A DNA stretch of 64,000 nt, from positions 1-64,000 of the forward strand of contig JBFGCA010000003.1 in NCBI GenBank assembly GCA_041567315.1, written 5' to 3'. This DNA is from JBFGCA01 sp041567315. GTDB taxonomy: Bacteria; Acidobacteriota; Thermoanaerobaculia; Multivoradales; JAHEKO01. The notes under the pieces were generated by a model. It saw nothing but the letters and a program-made list of their open reading frames with translations, had not been told where the DNA came from and did not search any database. A program made the position numbers and the translations under genes. Shown piece by piece: positions 42,220 through 49,624 of the stretch (its first letter is position 1; the number at the start of each line of letters is the position of its first letter).

Positions 42220-42509
42220 AGCGCCGTTACCAGTTCGGCGTCCTCGAAGAGGTTGCCGAGGCTGTCGAGTATCTGGAGAGCCGGCGCCCGGGTCTGGGCG
42301 TGCGGTTCCGTGCGTCGCTCGAACGCACCCTGGTCTTCATCGAAGCGTTCCCCGAAGCTGCACCCGTGGTCTACCGGCGGGCACGTCGAACGATTGTCGG
42401 CGACTTCCCGTAGAACGTGATCTACGAGTCACGCGGCGAGGCGTTGCTCATCATCGCGGTTCTTCACGGCGCCAGGGATCCACAAGAGTGGCGTCGGCGG
42501 GTGGGTTGA
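42216..42509 (+). pseudogene. ParE/RelE-type toxin with in-frame nonsense codon
   Basis: The frame reads MKRRYQFGVLEEVAEAVEYL to RRTIVGDFP, then TAG at 42411-42413, then continues NVIYESRGEALLIIAVLHGA RDPQEWRRRVG to a TGA at 42507-42509. In ParE toxins the residue after FP is usually Tyr (FPY.VIY), so one base change from TAC or TAT to TAG explains the break. The downstream half still holds the conserved LLIIAVLHGARDPQEW ending, so the loss looks recent. A 65-residue truncated product would lack the C-terminal strand and helix. Confidence 0.88.
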
Positions 42510-42536
42510 ACTGGTTCACGGCCCGGCAAGGCTCGG

Positions 42537-42710
42537 TTGACGACCGCGAAGAAGCCCGCGCCCGAGCTGGCGTGGTTGTTCTCGGAGCTGCCGACAGACG
42601 GGGAGGAGCTGCGGTTCGAGTTCGAGCCGCTGGCCAAGACGCTGGCCGAGCTGGCGCTCAATCCGGCCAACCGGACGCCGTGGCGGAGTGGCTCCCAGCG
42701 CGGCTCGTGA
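42537..42710 (+). pseudogene. Short coding remnant, possibly the N-terminus of a KAP-type NTPase
   Basis: A 57-residue frame from TTG 42537 with coding-like composition: TTAKKPAPELAWLFSELPTD, then LRFEFEPLAKTLAELALNPA and NRTPWRSGSQRGS. The part PLAKTLAELALNPANRTPW resembles the segment just before the P-loop in KAP-family NTPases, but the sequence then stops and no P-loop follows. A real small gene cannot be excluded. No upstream ribosome-binding site is evident. Confidence 0.4.
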
Positions 42711-42772
42711 TCATTCTCGGGTGGGTTTCTCTCGGGGTAGGGTGAAAGGTCTTGTTACGGAAGGAGTCGAGA

Positions 42773-42823
42773 ATGAAGGTCCGCACCAAGGTCAAGGCCG
42801 GCGGCTTCGCCTGGGCCGACTAA
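42773..42823 (+). CDS. Putative 16-residue peptide, KVRTKVKAGG type
   Basis: ATG at 42773 begins MKVRTKVKAGGFAWAD and ends at TAA 42821. AAGGAG at 42761-42766 gives an excellent Shine-Dalgarno with about six bases of spacing, better than most genes in this window. The KV.TKVKAGG pattern recalls short hypothetical peptides seen in several bacterial phyla, often longer and followed by NHNQT-like motifs, which are missing here. It could be a cut-off copy of such a gene. Expression is not shown. Confidence 0.5.
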   Translation: MKVRTKVKAGGFAWAD

Positions 42824-42894
42824 GGCCGGAGGCATTCCGCGCCACGCCCGGCACGGAGCCGCGCGCTCGGTGGATGGGCAGTCTGCAGGTGCCG

Positions 42895-43743
42895 TCACGG
42901 CTTGCGGAAGCTCGTCACGGTCCGCAGGAGGTCGTGCAGGTAGGGCGCGCCGATGCTGGCCAGCAGGCCGGTCAGCAGCGAGCCGATGAACTGGTAGAGA
43001 AACTCCAGCAGGGTCGGCTTGGGCTGCGTCCAGATGGCGCCGACGCCGAAGTCCACCTCGCTGCGGAAACGGTCGAGCTCGGCTGCCCACGCCGCCCGGT
43101 CTCTGCCGAGGGCGGCGTGGTCTGTTTCTGCGCTCGGGCTCGGGTTCGCGGCCGGCGGCTCCGGGGTCGCCGGCGGATCCAGCGACCCTGCTGCCGCGGC
43201 CGGAGTGGCGGGCGGCTCCATCTCTTCGCCGTTCTCCTCCTGCCCCTCGGCCTGCTCCAGGACCTTGGCCACGTACTCGTCGGAGCTGAACTTGGTCCGC
43301 AGCTCGCCGTTCTCGTAGAGCGTCTGCCAGATGGTGAAGGCGTTGACGTTGAGCAGCAGGCAGAGCGCCGTGCCGCAAGCCAGGGTCAGGTTCTTCATGC
43401 GCTTCTCGAAGGCGAAGTCGAGGGCCGACTTGTGAACCGCCAGGCGGGCCGCGAGGTCGGAGAGGTCGAGCCTCGAATTGATCTTTTGGAGGATCGGCTT
43501 GAGATTATTGGGGTCGAGCAGCTCGCCGCCGACGTTGCGCCAGTCGATGCCGCCGAGGGCCGACTCCAGTTTCTTGAGGGTCATGCCGGGCAGCGGGAGC
43601 AGCACCCGCTCCAGCTCGCGGCGGAAGTTCTGGCTGTAGTACTGCACGTGGTTCTTCACCACGCTGGTCAGGCTCTTGATGAGGAACGAGAGCAGCAGCA
43701 TGACCACCGCGAAGCCGATGACGGTGTCGATGAGCGTCAGCAT
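42895..43743 (-). CDS. Membrane protein of unknown function
   Basis: A 282-residue protein with predicted helices near residues 5-27, 118-140 and 250-270 and a Pro/Ala/Glu-rich middle (about 170-210). The N-terminal TLIDTVIGFAVVMLLLSFLI and the C-terminal SLLTGLLASIGAPYLHDLLR recall a widespread but uncharacterised family with VLLSL...GAPFWFDLL motifs. It is followed closely in the same direction of transcription by no gene, and preceded by another membrane protein gene three bases away (start 43743, stop at 43747), which suggests an operon. Function unknown. Confidence 0.65.
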   Translation of the reverse strand: MLTLIDTVIGFAVVMLLLSFLIKSLTSVVKNHVQYYSQNFRRELERVLLPLPGMTLKKLESALGGIDWRNVGGELLDPNNLKPILQKINSRLDLSDLAARLAVHKSALDFAFEKRMKNLTLACGTALCLLLNVNAFTIWQTLYENGELRTKFSSDEYVAKVLEQAEGQEENGEEMEPPATPAAAAGSLDPPATPEPPAANPSPSAETDHAALGRDRAAWAAELDRFRSEVDFGVGAIWTQPKPTLLEFLYQFIGSLLTGLLASIGAPYLHDLLRTVTSFRKP

Positions 43744-43746
43744 GGC

Positions 43747-44274
43747 TCAGCCCTCCTCGCCCGACGCCGGAGCGACGGCGTCGATCGGAGTCGGTGGCCG
43801 GCCTGTGGGTGGACCGGCGCAGGCGCGGGTCGGGGGAGCGGCCATCAGACCGTTCTGCGAGAAGGGGCCGGCGCCGAACGCGAACAGCAGCAGCGGCACG
43901 GTGACGGCCAGCGCCAGGTAGAGGCGGCGGTAGCCGTCCAGCTCGACGAGGGGCTTCAGCGCGCCGGCCACCGGCTCGGCCAGCGCGAGCTGCGGGTAGG
44001 CGCCGGCCAGGCTGTCCGCCGCCGGCAACAGAGCGAGATACAGCACCAGCCAGAGGGTGGCCAGCACCGCGATCGTCCAGCTCACACGGATCGGCGTCGA
44101 CCAGTGATGGAACCCCTTGCCGCCCCGCCAGGCCGCGAGCGAGATCGCCAGCAGCGCCACCAGGCTCCACGCCAGGCGGCCGGCGCCGGCGACCAGTGCG
44201 CCGGCGATGGCCAGCGCCACCAGGGCGGCGGCGAGCCGTTGCCAGATGGACCAGGTCCTCCAGATCATCGTCAC
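43747..44274 (-). CDS. Small polytopic membrane protein of unknown function
   Basis: A 175-residue hydrophobic protein with about four helices (near 12-30, 32-50, 62-85, 112-132) and a Pro-rich soluble C-terminus. No family is recognised. It is three bases upstream of the next membrane protein gene, so the two are probably made together and may form one complex. ATG at 44274. Confidence 0.6.
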   Translation of the reverse strand: MTMIWRTWSIWQRLAAALVALAIAGALVAGAGRLAWSLVALLAISLAAWRGGKGFHHWSTPIRVSWTIAVLATLWLVLYLALLPAADSLAGAYPQLALAEPVAGALKPLVELDGYRRLYLALAVTVPLLLFAFGAGPFSQNGLMAAPPTRACAGPPTGRPPTPIDAVAPASGEEG

Positions 44275-44427
44275 CTCCCGGGTCTCGACGACCCTGCCGC
44301 GGCCGCCCGGGACGGGCAGCCGAGCGTAGTGCTTTGAGAGCTGGGGGCCATCTTAGCCCGGGCGGGACGACCCGGACGCCCCCGCCGGCCTCCGCCCGGT
44401 CCGGCCGAGGGCCCGACAGCCGGGGAT

Positions 44428-44464
44428 TTGACTAGAGGGCCGGGCTGGTACCAGACTGTAGGGG
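44428..44464 (+). promoter_or_regulatory. Conserved leader element before the orphan antitoxin gene
   Basis: TTGACT begins 37 bases before the ATG and ACTGTAG lies so that CTGTAG begins nine bases before it. The antitoxin gene at 53282 has TTGACA and CTGTAG at exactly the same distances. The shared spacing suggests a common operator or promoter, although a normal 17-bp -10 box is not apparent in either. Confidence 0.5.
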
Positions 44465-44755
44465 ATGGCCAAGCGGGACGCTCGCGCCTGGCGGCTCAAC
44501 CGGGACTTGCAGACCTCGCTCGAGGAGATGGCGCGGCGGCGGCAGATGACCGTCGCCGAGCTGCTGGAGCGGATCAACCAGGAGTGGCTGGCCGAGACGG
44601 CCGGCCGCAGACCGGGCCTGGCCCAGGCGTCCCGGCGCGCGGCGGGTGACCTGGTGGAGGCCGTCCGCGGCGAGGAGCGGCGCCGGGCCGCCGTGGCCCG
44701 CCCGCGGCCTCCCAGGCGGCCGCGAACCCGCCGCGGCCACGCGCCGGAGGAGTAG
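44465..44755 (+). CDS. Orphan antitoxin-like protein, ribbon-helix-helix type
   Basis: A 96-residue protein whose first 43 residues, including AWRLNRDLQTSLEEMARRRQ and TVAELLERINQEWL, closely match the antitoxin at 53282 (SWRVSRDLKLSLEEMARQRR). The C-terminus is Arg/Pro rich. No toxin gene follows: the next gene is on the other strand. It may be a leftover antitoxin, or it may act in trans on the PIN toxin at 53.5 kb. The start at 44465 is fixed by the conserved MAK opening and leader spacing. Confidence 0.7.
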   Translation: MAKRDARAWRLNRDLQTSLEEMARRRQMTVAELLERINQEWLAETAGRRPGLAQASRRAAGDLVEAVRGEERRRAAVARPRPPRRPRTRRGHAPEE

Positions 44756-44815
44756 CGCCACCGGGTCCCCACTGCGGGGAGGGGGCCAGCGAGGGGCCCA
44801 CTGTGGACGTGCGGG

Positions 44816-45412
44816 CTAGCGAGGTGCGCCCACCGCCACGACGTAGACCGGCTCGTGGTTCCGCGACAGGCCCAGCCCCTTGCGCAGCCTGGCCTTCCAG
44901 AACGCCCCGACCGCCACTCCGCCCAGCCCCAGCGCAACGGCCTCGAGGAGCAGGTTCTGGGCCGCGTGGCCGGCCTCCAGGTAGACGTAGCGGTAAGCGT
45001 CGGCTTTGCCGTATCTGCGCGCCGTCCGCTCGAACACCGCCGCGAACACGAAGACCGCCGGCGCCTCGAGAATCAGCTCCTGCTCGACGGCCGCGTCGTA
45101 GATCAGCCGCCGCGCGTCGGCGCCGGGCAGACGTTTCAGCCGATGGCCGTCCGGGTCGTAGTGGAAGAGCCCGTCCGCGGTCGCCACGTACGTTTCGAGC
45201 GGCCGCAGCCCGCCGGCCGACGGCGCCGTCCGGTCCCCCTCCTCGTTGGTCACTCCCTGCGCCGCCCAGAGGAGCTGCGACAGGTCGGCGGCGCTGAGCG
45301 CGCGTGCCGCGAACTCCCGCACCGACCGCCGGTGGGCCAGCGTGTGCTCGAGCGAGGTGCGCCCCCGGGTCCGCGGTGGTGGCAGTCGAGTCCAGTTCTT
45401 CCGGGGTGACAT
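44816..45412 (-). CDS. SagB-type nitroreductase / azoline oxidase family
   Basis: A 198-residue FMN oxidoreductase. The opening RTSLEHTLAHRRSVREFAAR, LSQLLWAAQGVTNEEGDRT and TAPSAGGLRPLETYV is the SagB/ThcOx hallmark, followed by the YVYLEAGHAAQNLLLEAVAL helix and the VGAFWKARLRKGLGL end. In RiPP pathways such enzymes oxidise azolines to azoles; many others are uncharacterised. No cyclodehydratase (YcaO) is in the window. It is divergent from the asparagine synthase-like gene, sharing a 91-bp promoter region. Confidence 0.85.
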   Translation of the reverse strand: MSPRKNWTRLPPPRTRGRTSLEHTLAHRRSVREFAARALSAADLSQLLWAAQGVTNEEGDRTAPSAGGLRPLETYVATADGLFHYDPDGHRLKRLPGADARRLIYDAAVEQELILEAPAVFVFAAVFERTARRYGKADAYRYVYLEAGHAAQNLLLEAVALGLGGVAVGAFWKARLRKGLGLSRNHEPVYVVAVGAPR

Positions 45413-45460
45413 CGCTCACTCCGCAGGGCGCCGGTACCAGGATACTCATTCGACCCTGCC

Positions 45461-45466
45461 TATAAT
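45461..45466 (+). promoter_or_regulatory. -10 box upstream of the asparagine synthase-like gene
   Basis: A perfect TATAAT in the 91-bp spacer between the divergent nitroreductase and asparagine synthase-like genes. The GTG start lies 38 bases downstream with GAGGGAG at 45491-45497, so the transcript would have a short, normal leader. No consensus -35 is clear. Confidence 0.55.
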
Positions 45467-45503
45467 CCGCTGCGACAGTCAACCCGTCCCGAGGGAGATT
45501 CCC

Positions 45504-46847
45504 GTGGCCACACCCCTGCACCGCGTCGTCAACCTGATCGATCCCGCGACCCAGGCCCTGGGGGCGGTCCCGCTTGCCACTGCCGAGGAGCTGCTGGTCC
45601 GCCGGCCGGAGGAGCTGGAGCGGCTGCCGGGGTCGTTCGCCCTGGTGGCGCGCGACGGCGAGCGGGTGCTGATGGCGCGCAGCCTGGACCGGCCGTTGCG
45701 CTACTTCCTGGCCAAGGAGCCGGACGGGCCGATGCTGGTGGTGGCCGAGCGCATCGACCAGATCCGCGACTTCCTGGCCGGCGAGGGCTACGCGCATCAG
45801 TTCCACCCCAGCTACACGCGGATGGTGCCGGCGCACCACGTGACGACGCTGCGGCTGATCGGCTGTCCCGACCCCAATCCGACCCACCGGCGGTTCTTCG
45901 CGCCGCCGCGGGCGAGCGGCCCCGCCGATCTGGACGCGATCGGGGCGGCCTACGTCGGCGCCCTCTACGAGGAGGTGCGGCGGTGGGCGGCGCGGCTCGA
46001 CGCCGGGGAGCCGATCGGCGTCCTCTTCTCGGGCGGGGTAGACAGCGGTGCGGTCCTCTTGTGCGTCGAGCGGGCGCTGCTCGATCTCGGTCAGAGCCCG
46101 GCGCGGCTCAAGGCGTTCACGCTGTCGGTGGAAGGCTCGGGTGCGGATCTCGAACAGGCGCGCGAGTTCCTGTGCCGCACCGACCGCGAGATGCTCCACG
46201 AGGCCGTCGAGGTGGGGGAGGGCGATCTCGATCCTTTCGAGGCGGTGCGGGTCATCGAGGACTACAAGCCGCTCGACGTCGAGTGCGCCACCGTCGCCCT
46301 GGCCCTGCTGCGCGGCATCCGCGAGCGCTACCCCGACTGGCGGTACCTGGCCGACGGCGACGGCGGCGACGAGAACCTCAAGGACTACCCGGTCGAGGAG
46401 AACCCGGAGCTCACCATCCGCAGCGTGGTCAACAACTCGATGCTCTACCAGGAGGGCTGGGGGGTGGAGGCCGTCAAGCACTCGCTGACCTACAGCGGCG
46501 GCTTCAGCCGCTCGTGCGTGCGCACCTTTGCGCCGCTGCGGCGCTATGGCTTCCAGGGCTTCAGCCCGCTCACCCGGCCGGCGGTCGTCCGGGTCGCCGA
46601 GGCGATCCGGTTCGACGAGCTGACCCGCGGCTCGACCGCGGCGCTCTACCGGCTCAAGGGCGAGATCGTCCGCCGCGGCATGAAGGCGCTGTTCGACCTC
46701 GACTTCCCGGTCTTCGAGAAGCGCCGCTTCCAGCACGGCGCGCTCGGCGGCGAGCTGTTCGCGCGCCGGTTCGGTGCCGACGGCGAACGCTACCGGGAGT
46801 ACTTCGCCGAGCTGCATCGCGCCGCGCCGCGGGCGGCCTCCGCCTGA
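45504..46847 (+). CDS. Asparagine synthase-like ATP pyrophosphatase
   Basis: A 447-residue AsnB-type protein. The synthetase domain has the PP-loop GVLFSGGVDSGAVLL (about 172-186) and DGDGGDENLKDYP near 285, counterparts of AsnB's ATP- and aspartate-binding motifs. The N-terminal 120 residues resemble the second half of a class II glutamine amidotransferase domain but have no Cys2, so glutamine hydrolysis is unlikely. This points to ammonia use or amide-bond formation, as in beta-lactam synthetases and lasso-peptide cyclases. GTG 45504 follows GAGGGAG. It leads a three-gene operon with the radical SAM and flavoprotein genes. Confidence 0.85.
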   Translation: MATPLHRVVNLIDPATQALGAVPLATAEELLVRRPEELERLPGSFALVARDGERVLMARSLDRPLRYFLAKEPDGPMLVVAERIDQIRDFLAGEGYAHQFHPSYTRMVPAHHVTTLRLIGCPDPNPTHRRFFAPPRASGPADLDAIGAAYVGALYEEVRRWAARLDAGEPIGVLFSGGVDSGAVLLCVERALLDLGQSPARLKAFTLSVEGSGADLEQAREFLCRTDREMLHEAVEVGEGDLDPFEAVRVIEDYKPLDVECATVALALLRGIRERYPDWRYLADGDGGDENLKDYPVEENPELTIRSVVNNSMLYQEGWGVEAVKHSLTYSGGFSRSCVRTFAPLRRYGFQGFSPLTRPAVVRVAEAIRFDELTRGSTAALYRLKGEIVRRGMKALFDLDFPVFEKRRFQHGALGGELFARRFGADGERYREYFAELHRAAPRAASA

Positions 46848-46860
46848 TCGCGGCGACGAC

Positions 46861-47865
46861 GTGCCGCCGACCCGGACGAGCGCCGCGGGCGAGGACCGCC
46901 GCGTCCGCGCCCTGCGCCCTCCCAAGCCGGCCGTCGACCTCACCCGGCCGCTCGGCGTGCTGGTCGACAAGGAGCGCGGCGCCGCCGGTCCGCCGGTCGA
47001 CTGCGTCACCGTCTTCCTGGCCGGGCGCGAGTGCCCGTTCACCTGCGTGTTCTGCGATCTGTGGCGGCACACCACCGACGGGCCGACCCCGGCGGGCGCC
47101 ATCCCCCGGCAGCTCCGCCTGGCGCTGGAGGAGATCGGCGGGCTGCCGCCCGGGGCCCGTCTCAAGCTCTACAACGCCAGCAACTTCTTCGACGAGCTGG
47201 CGGTGCCGGGCGCCGACGACGACGAGATCCTGGGGCTCTGCGCGGGCGCGGCGCGCGTGGTCGTCGAGTGTCATCCGAAGCTGGTGGGGCGGCGGTGCTT
47301 CGAGTTCGCGGCGCGGCTCGGGGGCGAGCTGGAGGTGGCGATGGGTCTCGAAACGGTCCACCCCGAGGCGCTGCCGCGGCTCAACAAGAGGATGACCGTC
47401 GAAGACTTCGACCGGGCGGCGCGGCGGCTCACCGGGCGCGGCATCGCCGTGCGGGCGTTCGTGCTGATCGGGGTGCCGTTCGTGCCCTTCGACGATCAGG
47501 TGGAGTGGGCGGTCCGCTCGGTGGAGCACGCCCTGGAGGCGGGCGCCGGGGTGGTCTCGCTGATTCCGGTCCGCGGCGGCAACGGCGAGCTCGAACGGCT
47601 GGCCGCGGCGGGAGAGTTCCGCGAGCCGCGGCTGGATGAGGTCGAGGAGGCGTTCGAGCGGGCGCTCGCAGGAGCGCTGGATAGGGCACCGGACGGGGCG
47701 CTTGGCGGGGGCAGGGGAGTCGTCCAGCTCGACGTCTGGGACCTGGAGCGGCTCGGCGGTTGTCCGGGCTGCGCGGAGCGGCGCCGCGACCGCCTGGCGC
47801 GGATGGCCCTCAGCGGCGAGATCGAGCCGCGGGTCGGCTGTCCGGTCTGCGGTGGGGGCGGCTGA
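46861..47865 (+). CDS. Radical SAM protein with C-terminal Cys-rich segment
   Basis: A 334-residue radical SAM enzyme. The iron-sulfur motif is CPFTCVFCDLWRHT (about 58-71) after the VDCVTVFLAGRE strand, and VAMGLETVHPEALPRLNKRM is a conserved SAM-barrel segment. The C-terminus has paired CPGC and CPVC motifs (about 300 and 328), likely a zinc or second iron-sulfur site. The layout resembles TIGR01210/RaSEA-like proteins related to ELP3, the archaeosine tRNA group, but the substrate here is unknown. GTG 46861 begins 13 bases after the synthetase gene; only one base separates it from the flavoprotein gene. Confidence 0.82.
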   Translation: MPPTRTSAAGEDRRVRALRPPKPAVDLTRPLGVLVDKERGAAGPPVDCVTVFLAGRECPFTCVFCDLWRHTTDGPTPAGAIPRQLRLALEEIGGLPPGARLKLYNASNFFDELAVPGADDDEILGLCAGAARVVVECHPKLVGRRCFEFAARLGGELEVAMGLETVHPEALPRLNKRMTVEDFDRAARRLTGRGIAVRAFVLIGVPFVPFDDQVEWAVRSVEHALEAGAGVVSLIPVRGGNGELERLAAAGEFREPRLDEVEEAFERALAGALDRAPDGALGGGRGVVQLDVWDLERLGGCPGCAERRRDRLARMALSGEIEPRVGCPVCGGGG

Positions 47866-47866
47866 G

Positions 47867-49444
47867 ATGGCCGACCGGTTCGACGTCGCGGTGGTGGGCT
47901 CGGGCTTCGCCGGCTCGATCCTGGCGCGCGCCCTGGCCAGCGCCGGCCGGCGGGTGGCGCTGGTCGAGCGCGCCCGCCATCCCCGCTTCGCCCTCGGCGA
48001 GTCGTCGACCCCGCTCGCCGCCATCGCGCTCGAGCGCCTCGCCCACGCCCACGACATGCCCGACCTGCTCGACCTGGCGAGCTACGGCCGCTGGCTGCGC
48101 CGCCATCCGGAGCTGCGGCGCGGGCTCAAGCGCGGCTTCACCTTCTACCCGCATCGCGCCGGCGAGCCCTACGCCAACGGGCCGCGCAACGAGGCGCGGC
48201 TGCTGGTGGCGGCGAGCCCCGACGACGAAGTGGCCGACAGCCACTGGCTGCGCGCCGACGTCGACGCCGAGTTGGTGCGCCGCGCCGTCGCCGTCGGCGT
48301 CGACTACCGTGACCGCACTGAACTGCGCGAAGCGGAGATCTCCGCGGCCGGCGTGCGGCTACGGGGCAGCCGGGAAGGCGATCCGCTCTCGATCGCCAGC
48401 GAGTTCGTGGTCGACGCCACCGGCGGCGCCGACTTCCTGGCCCGGCACCTGGAGCTCCCGTCGCGCCTCGACCGGGTGCCGTTCGCGAGCCGGCTGGTGG
48501 CCGCCCACTTCGAGGGCGTCCGGCCCTTCGCCGAGGTCGCCGCGGCCGCCGGGGCCGAGCTGCCCTCCGGCCCGTACCCGGACGACCTCGCCGCCGTGCA
48601 CCACCTGACCGATCTCGGCTGGCTCTACGCCCTGCGCTTCGACCACGGCGTCACCAGCGCCGGCTTCGTCGTCGATTCGGCGAGGGCCACCAGGCTCGGC
48701 TTCGACTTCGACGCCGGAGACCCGGCCGGAACCTGGCACCGCCTGCTCGAACGCTACCCCTCGCTCCGCGGCCAGTTCGCCGGGGCCGGGCCGCGCGGCG
48801 CGATCGCCGTCACCCCGCGCCTGCAGCGCCGGCTGGGCGCCGCCGCAGGTCCGCGCTGGGCGCTGCTCCCGCACTCGTTCGCCTTCTTCGACCCCCTGTT
48901 CTCGACCGGCATCGCCTGGAGCCTGCTGGGCGTCGAGCGCCTCGCCGCGCTGCTGGCCGACGGCCTCCCCGACGTCGCCGGCCTCCGGGCCTACGAGACG
49001 CTCCTCGCCGACGAAGCCGAGCACCTGCAGGCCCTTCTCGCCAGCGCCTACCGCCGCTTCGAGGACTTCGGCGCCTTCACCTCGGTGGCCCTGGTCTACT
49101 TCGCCGCCGCCAGCTTCAACGAGGTCCGCCAGCGCCTCCTGCCGCCGCCCGAGGGCCTCCCTTCCTGGGCCTGGGACGGCTTCCTCGGCGCCCGCGATCC
49201 GCTGCTCCAGCGGCTCGCGCGAGACGCCGCCACCGCCGGCCCCGACTCCTCCCGCTCGATCCGCGACGCCATCGCCCCGCGCAACGTCGCCGGCCTCGCC
49301 GATCCCGCCCGCCACAACCTCTACCCGGTCGACCTCGACGAACTGGTCCGCTATGCCGGCCTCCTCGGCATGACCGCGGCCGAGATGACCGCCGCCTTGC
49401 CCCGCCTCCGCGGCCGGACTTCCCGCCGCGTCGTCGCCGGCTAG
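47867..49444 (+). CDS. FAD-dependent oxidoreductase, halogenase fold
   Basis: A 525-residue flavoprotein with VVGSGFAGSILARALASAG (about 7-25), FALGESSTP (about 42-50) and PHSFAFFDPLFSTGIAWSL (about 340), which place it in the halogenase-like group. The WxWxIP motif of true halogenases is not seen; the comparable region reads DLGWLYALRF. It is therefore more likely a dehydrogenase or hydroxylase. It directly follows the radical SAM gene (one base), so the two are translationally linked. Its stop codon lies in the left end of a large palindrome. Confidence 0.82.
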   Translation: MADRFDVAVVGSGFAGSILARALASAGRRVALVERARHPRFALGESSTPLAAIALERLAHAHDMPDLLDLASYGRWLRRHPELRRGLKRGFTFYPHRAGEPYANGPRNEARLLVAASPDDEVADSHWLRADVDAELVRRAVAVGVDYRDRTELREAEISAAGVRLRGSREGDPLSIASEFVVDATGGADFLARHLELPSRLDRVPFASRLVAAHFEGVRPFAEVAAAAGAELPSGPYPDDLAAVHHLTDLGWLYALRFDHGVTSAGFVVDSARATRLGFDFDAGDPAGTWHRLLERYPSLRGQFAGAGPRGAIAVTPRLQRRLGAAAGPRWALLPHSFAFFDPLFSTGIAWSLLGVERLAALLADGLPDVAGLRAYETLLADEAEHLQALLASAYRRFEDFGAFTSVALVYFAAASFNEVRQRLLPPPEGLPSWAWDGFLGARDPLLQRLARDAATAGPDSSRSIRDAIAPRNVAGLADPARHNLYPVDLDELVRYAGLLGMTAAEMTAALPRLRGRTSRRVVAG

Positions 49445-49624
49445 CCTGCACTTCTCACCGGGTCGCTCGGCGAGCGGGCGCAGGCGCCTGAAGATGCGGG
49501 GCTTACCGACGGAGGGCACCACAGGCGTACTCGAAGTACGTCGAGGATGCCCGACCGAGGAAAGTCCCGCAGATTCAGGTGCATCCGCCCGCGCAGCAGG
49601 GAGCCGGTGAGAAGTGCAGGCTAG
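49441..49624. repeat. 184-bp palindrome with 21-bp perfect ends
   Basis: The left end (49441-49461, beginning CTAGCCTGCACTTC) is exactly the reverse complement of the right end (49604-49624). The inner arms also pair well, for example left GCCTGAAGATGCGGGGCTTA with the right arm's GCACCTGAATCTGCGGGACT, leaving a central loop of about 25 bases near GTACTCGAAGTAC. Overall pairing extends to about 49519 and 49546. The TAG of the plus-strand flavoprotein and the TAG of the minus-strand zinc-ribbon protein lie in the perfect ends. It may be a bidirectional terminator or a small inverted-repeat element. Confidence 0.88.

Noticed and set aside
42216..42413. Functional 65-residue toxin
   Set aside because: The family needs the C-terminal strand that is still encoded after the TAG, so the short product is treated as broken.
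44760..44815. Short imperfect duplication (CCACTG...CCAGCGAGG / CCACTG...CTAGCGAGG)
   Set aside because: About 27 bp with several mismatches in a GC-rich spacer; too weak to call a repeat element or terminator.
47867..49444. True tryptophan halogenase
   Set aside because: The fold motifs are present, but the WxWxIP signature is missing and the corresponding region reads GWLYALRF, so only a flavoprotein of that fold is claimed.
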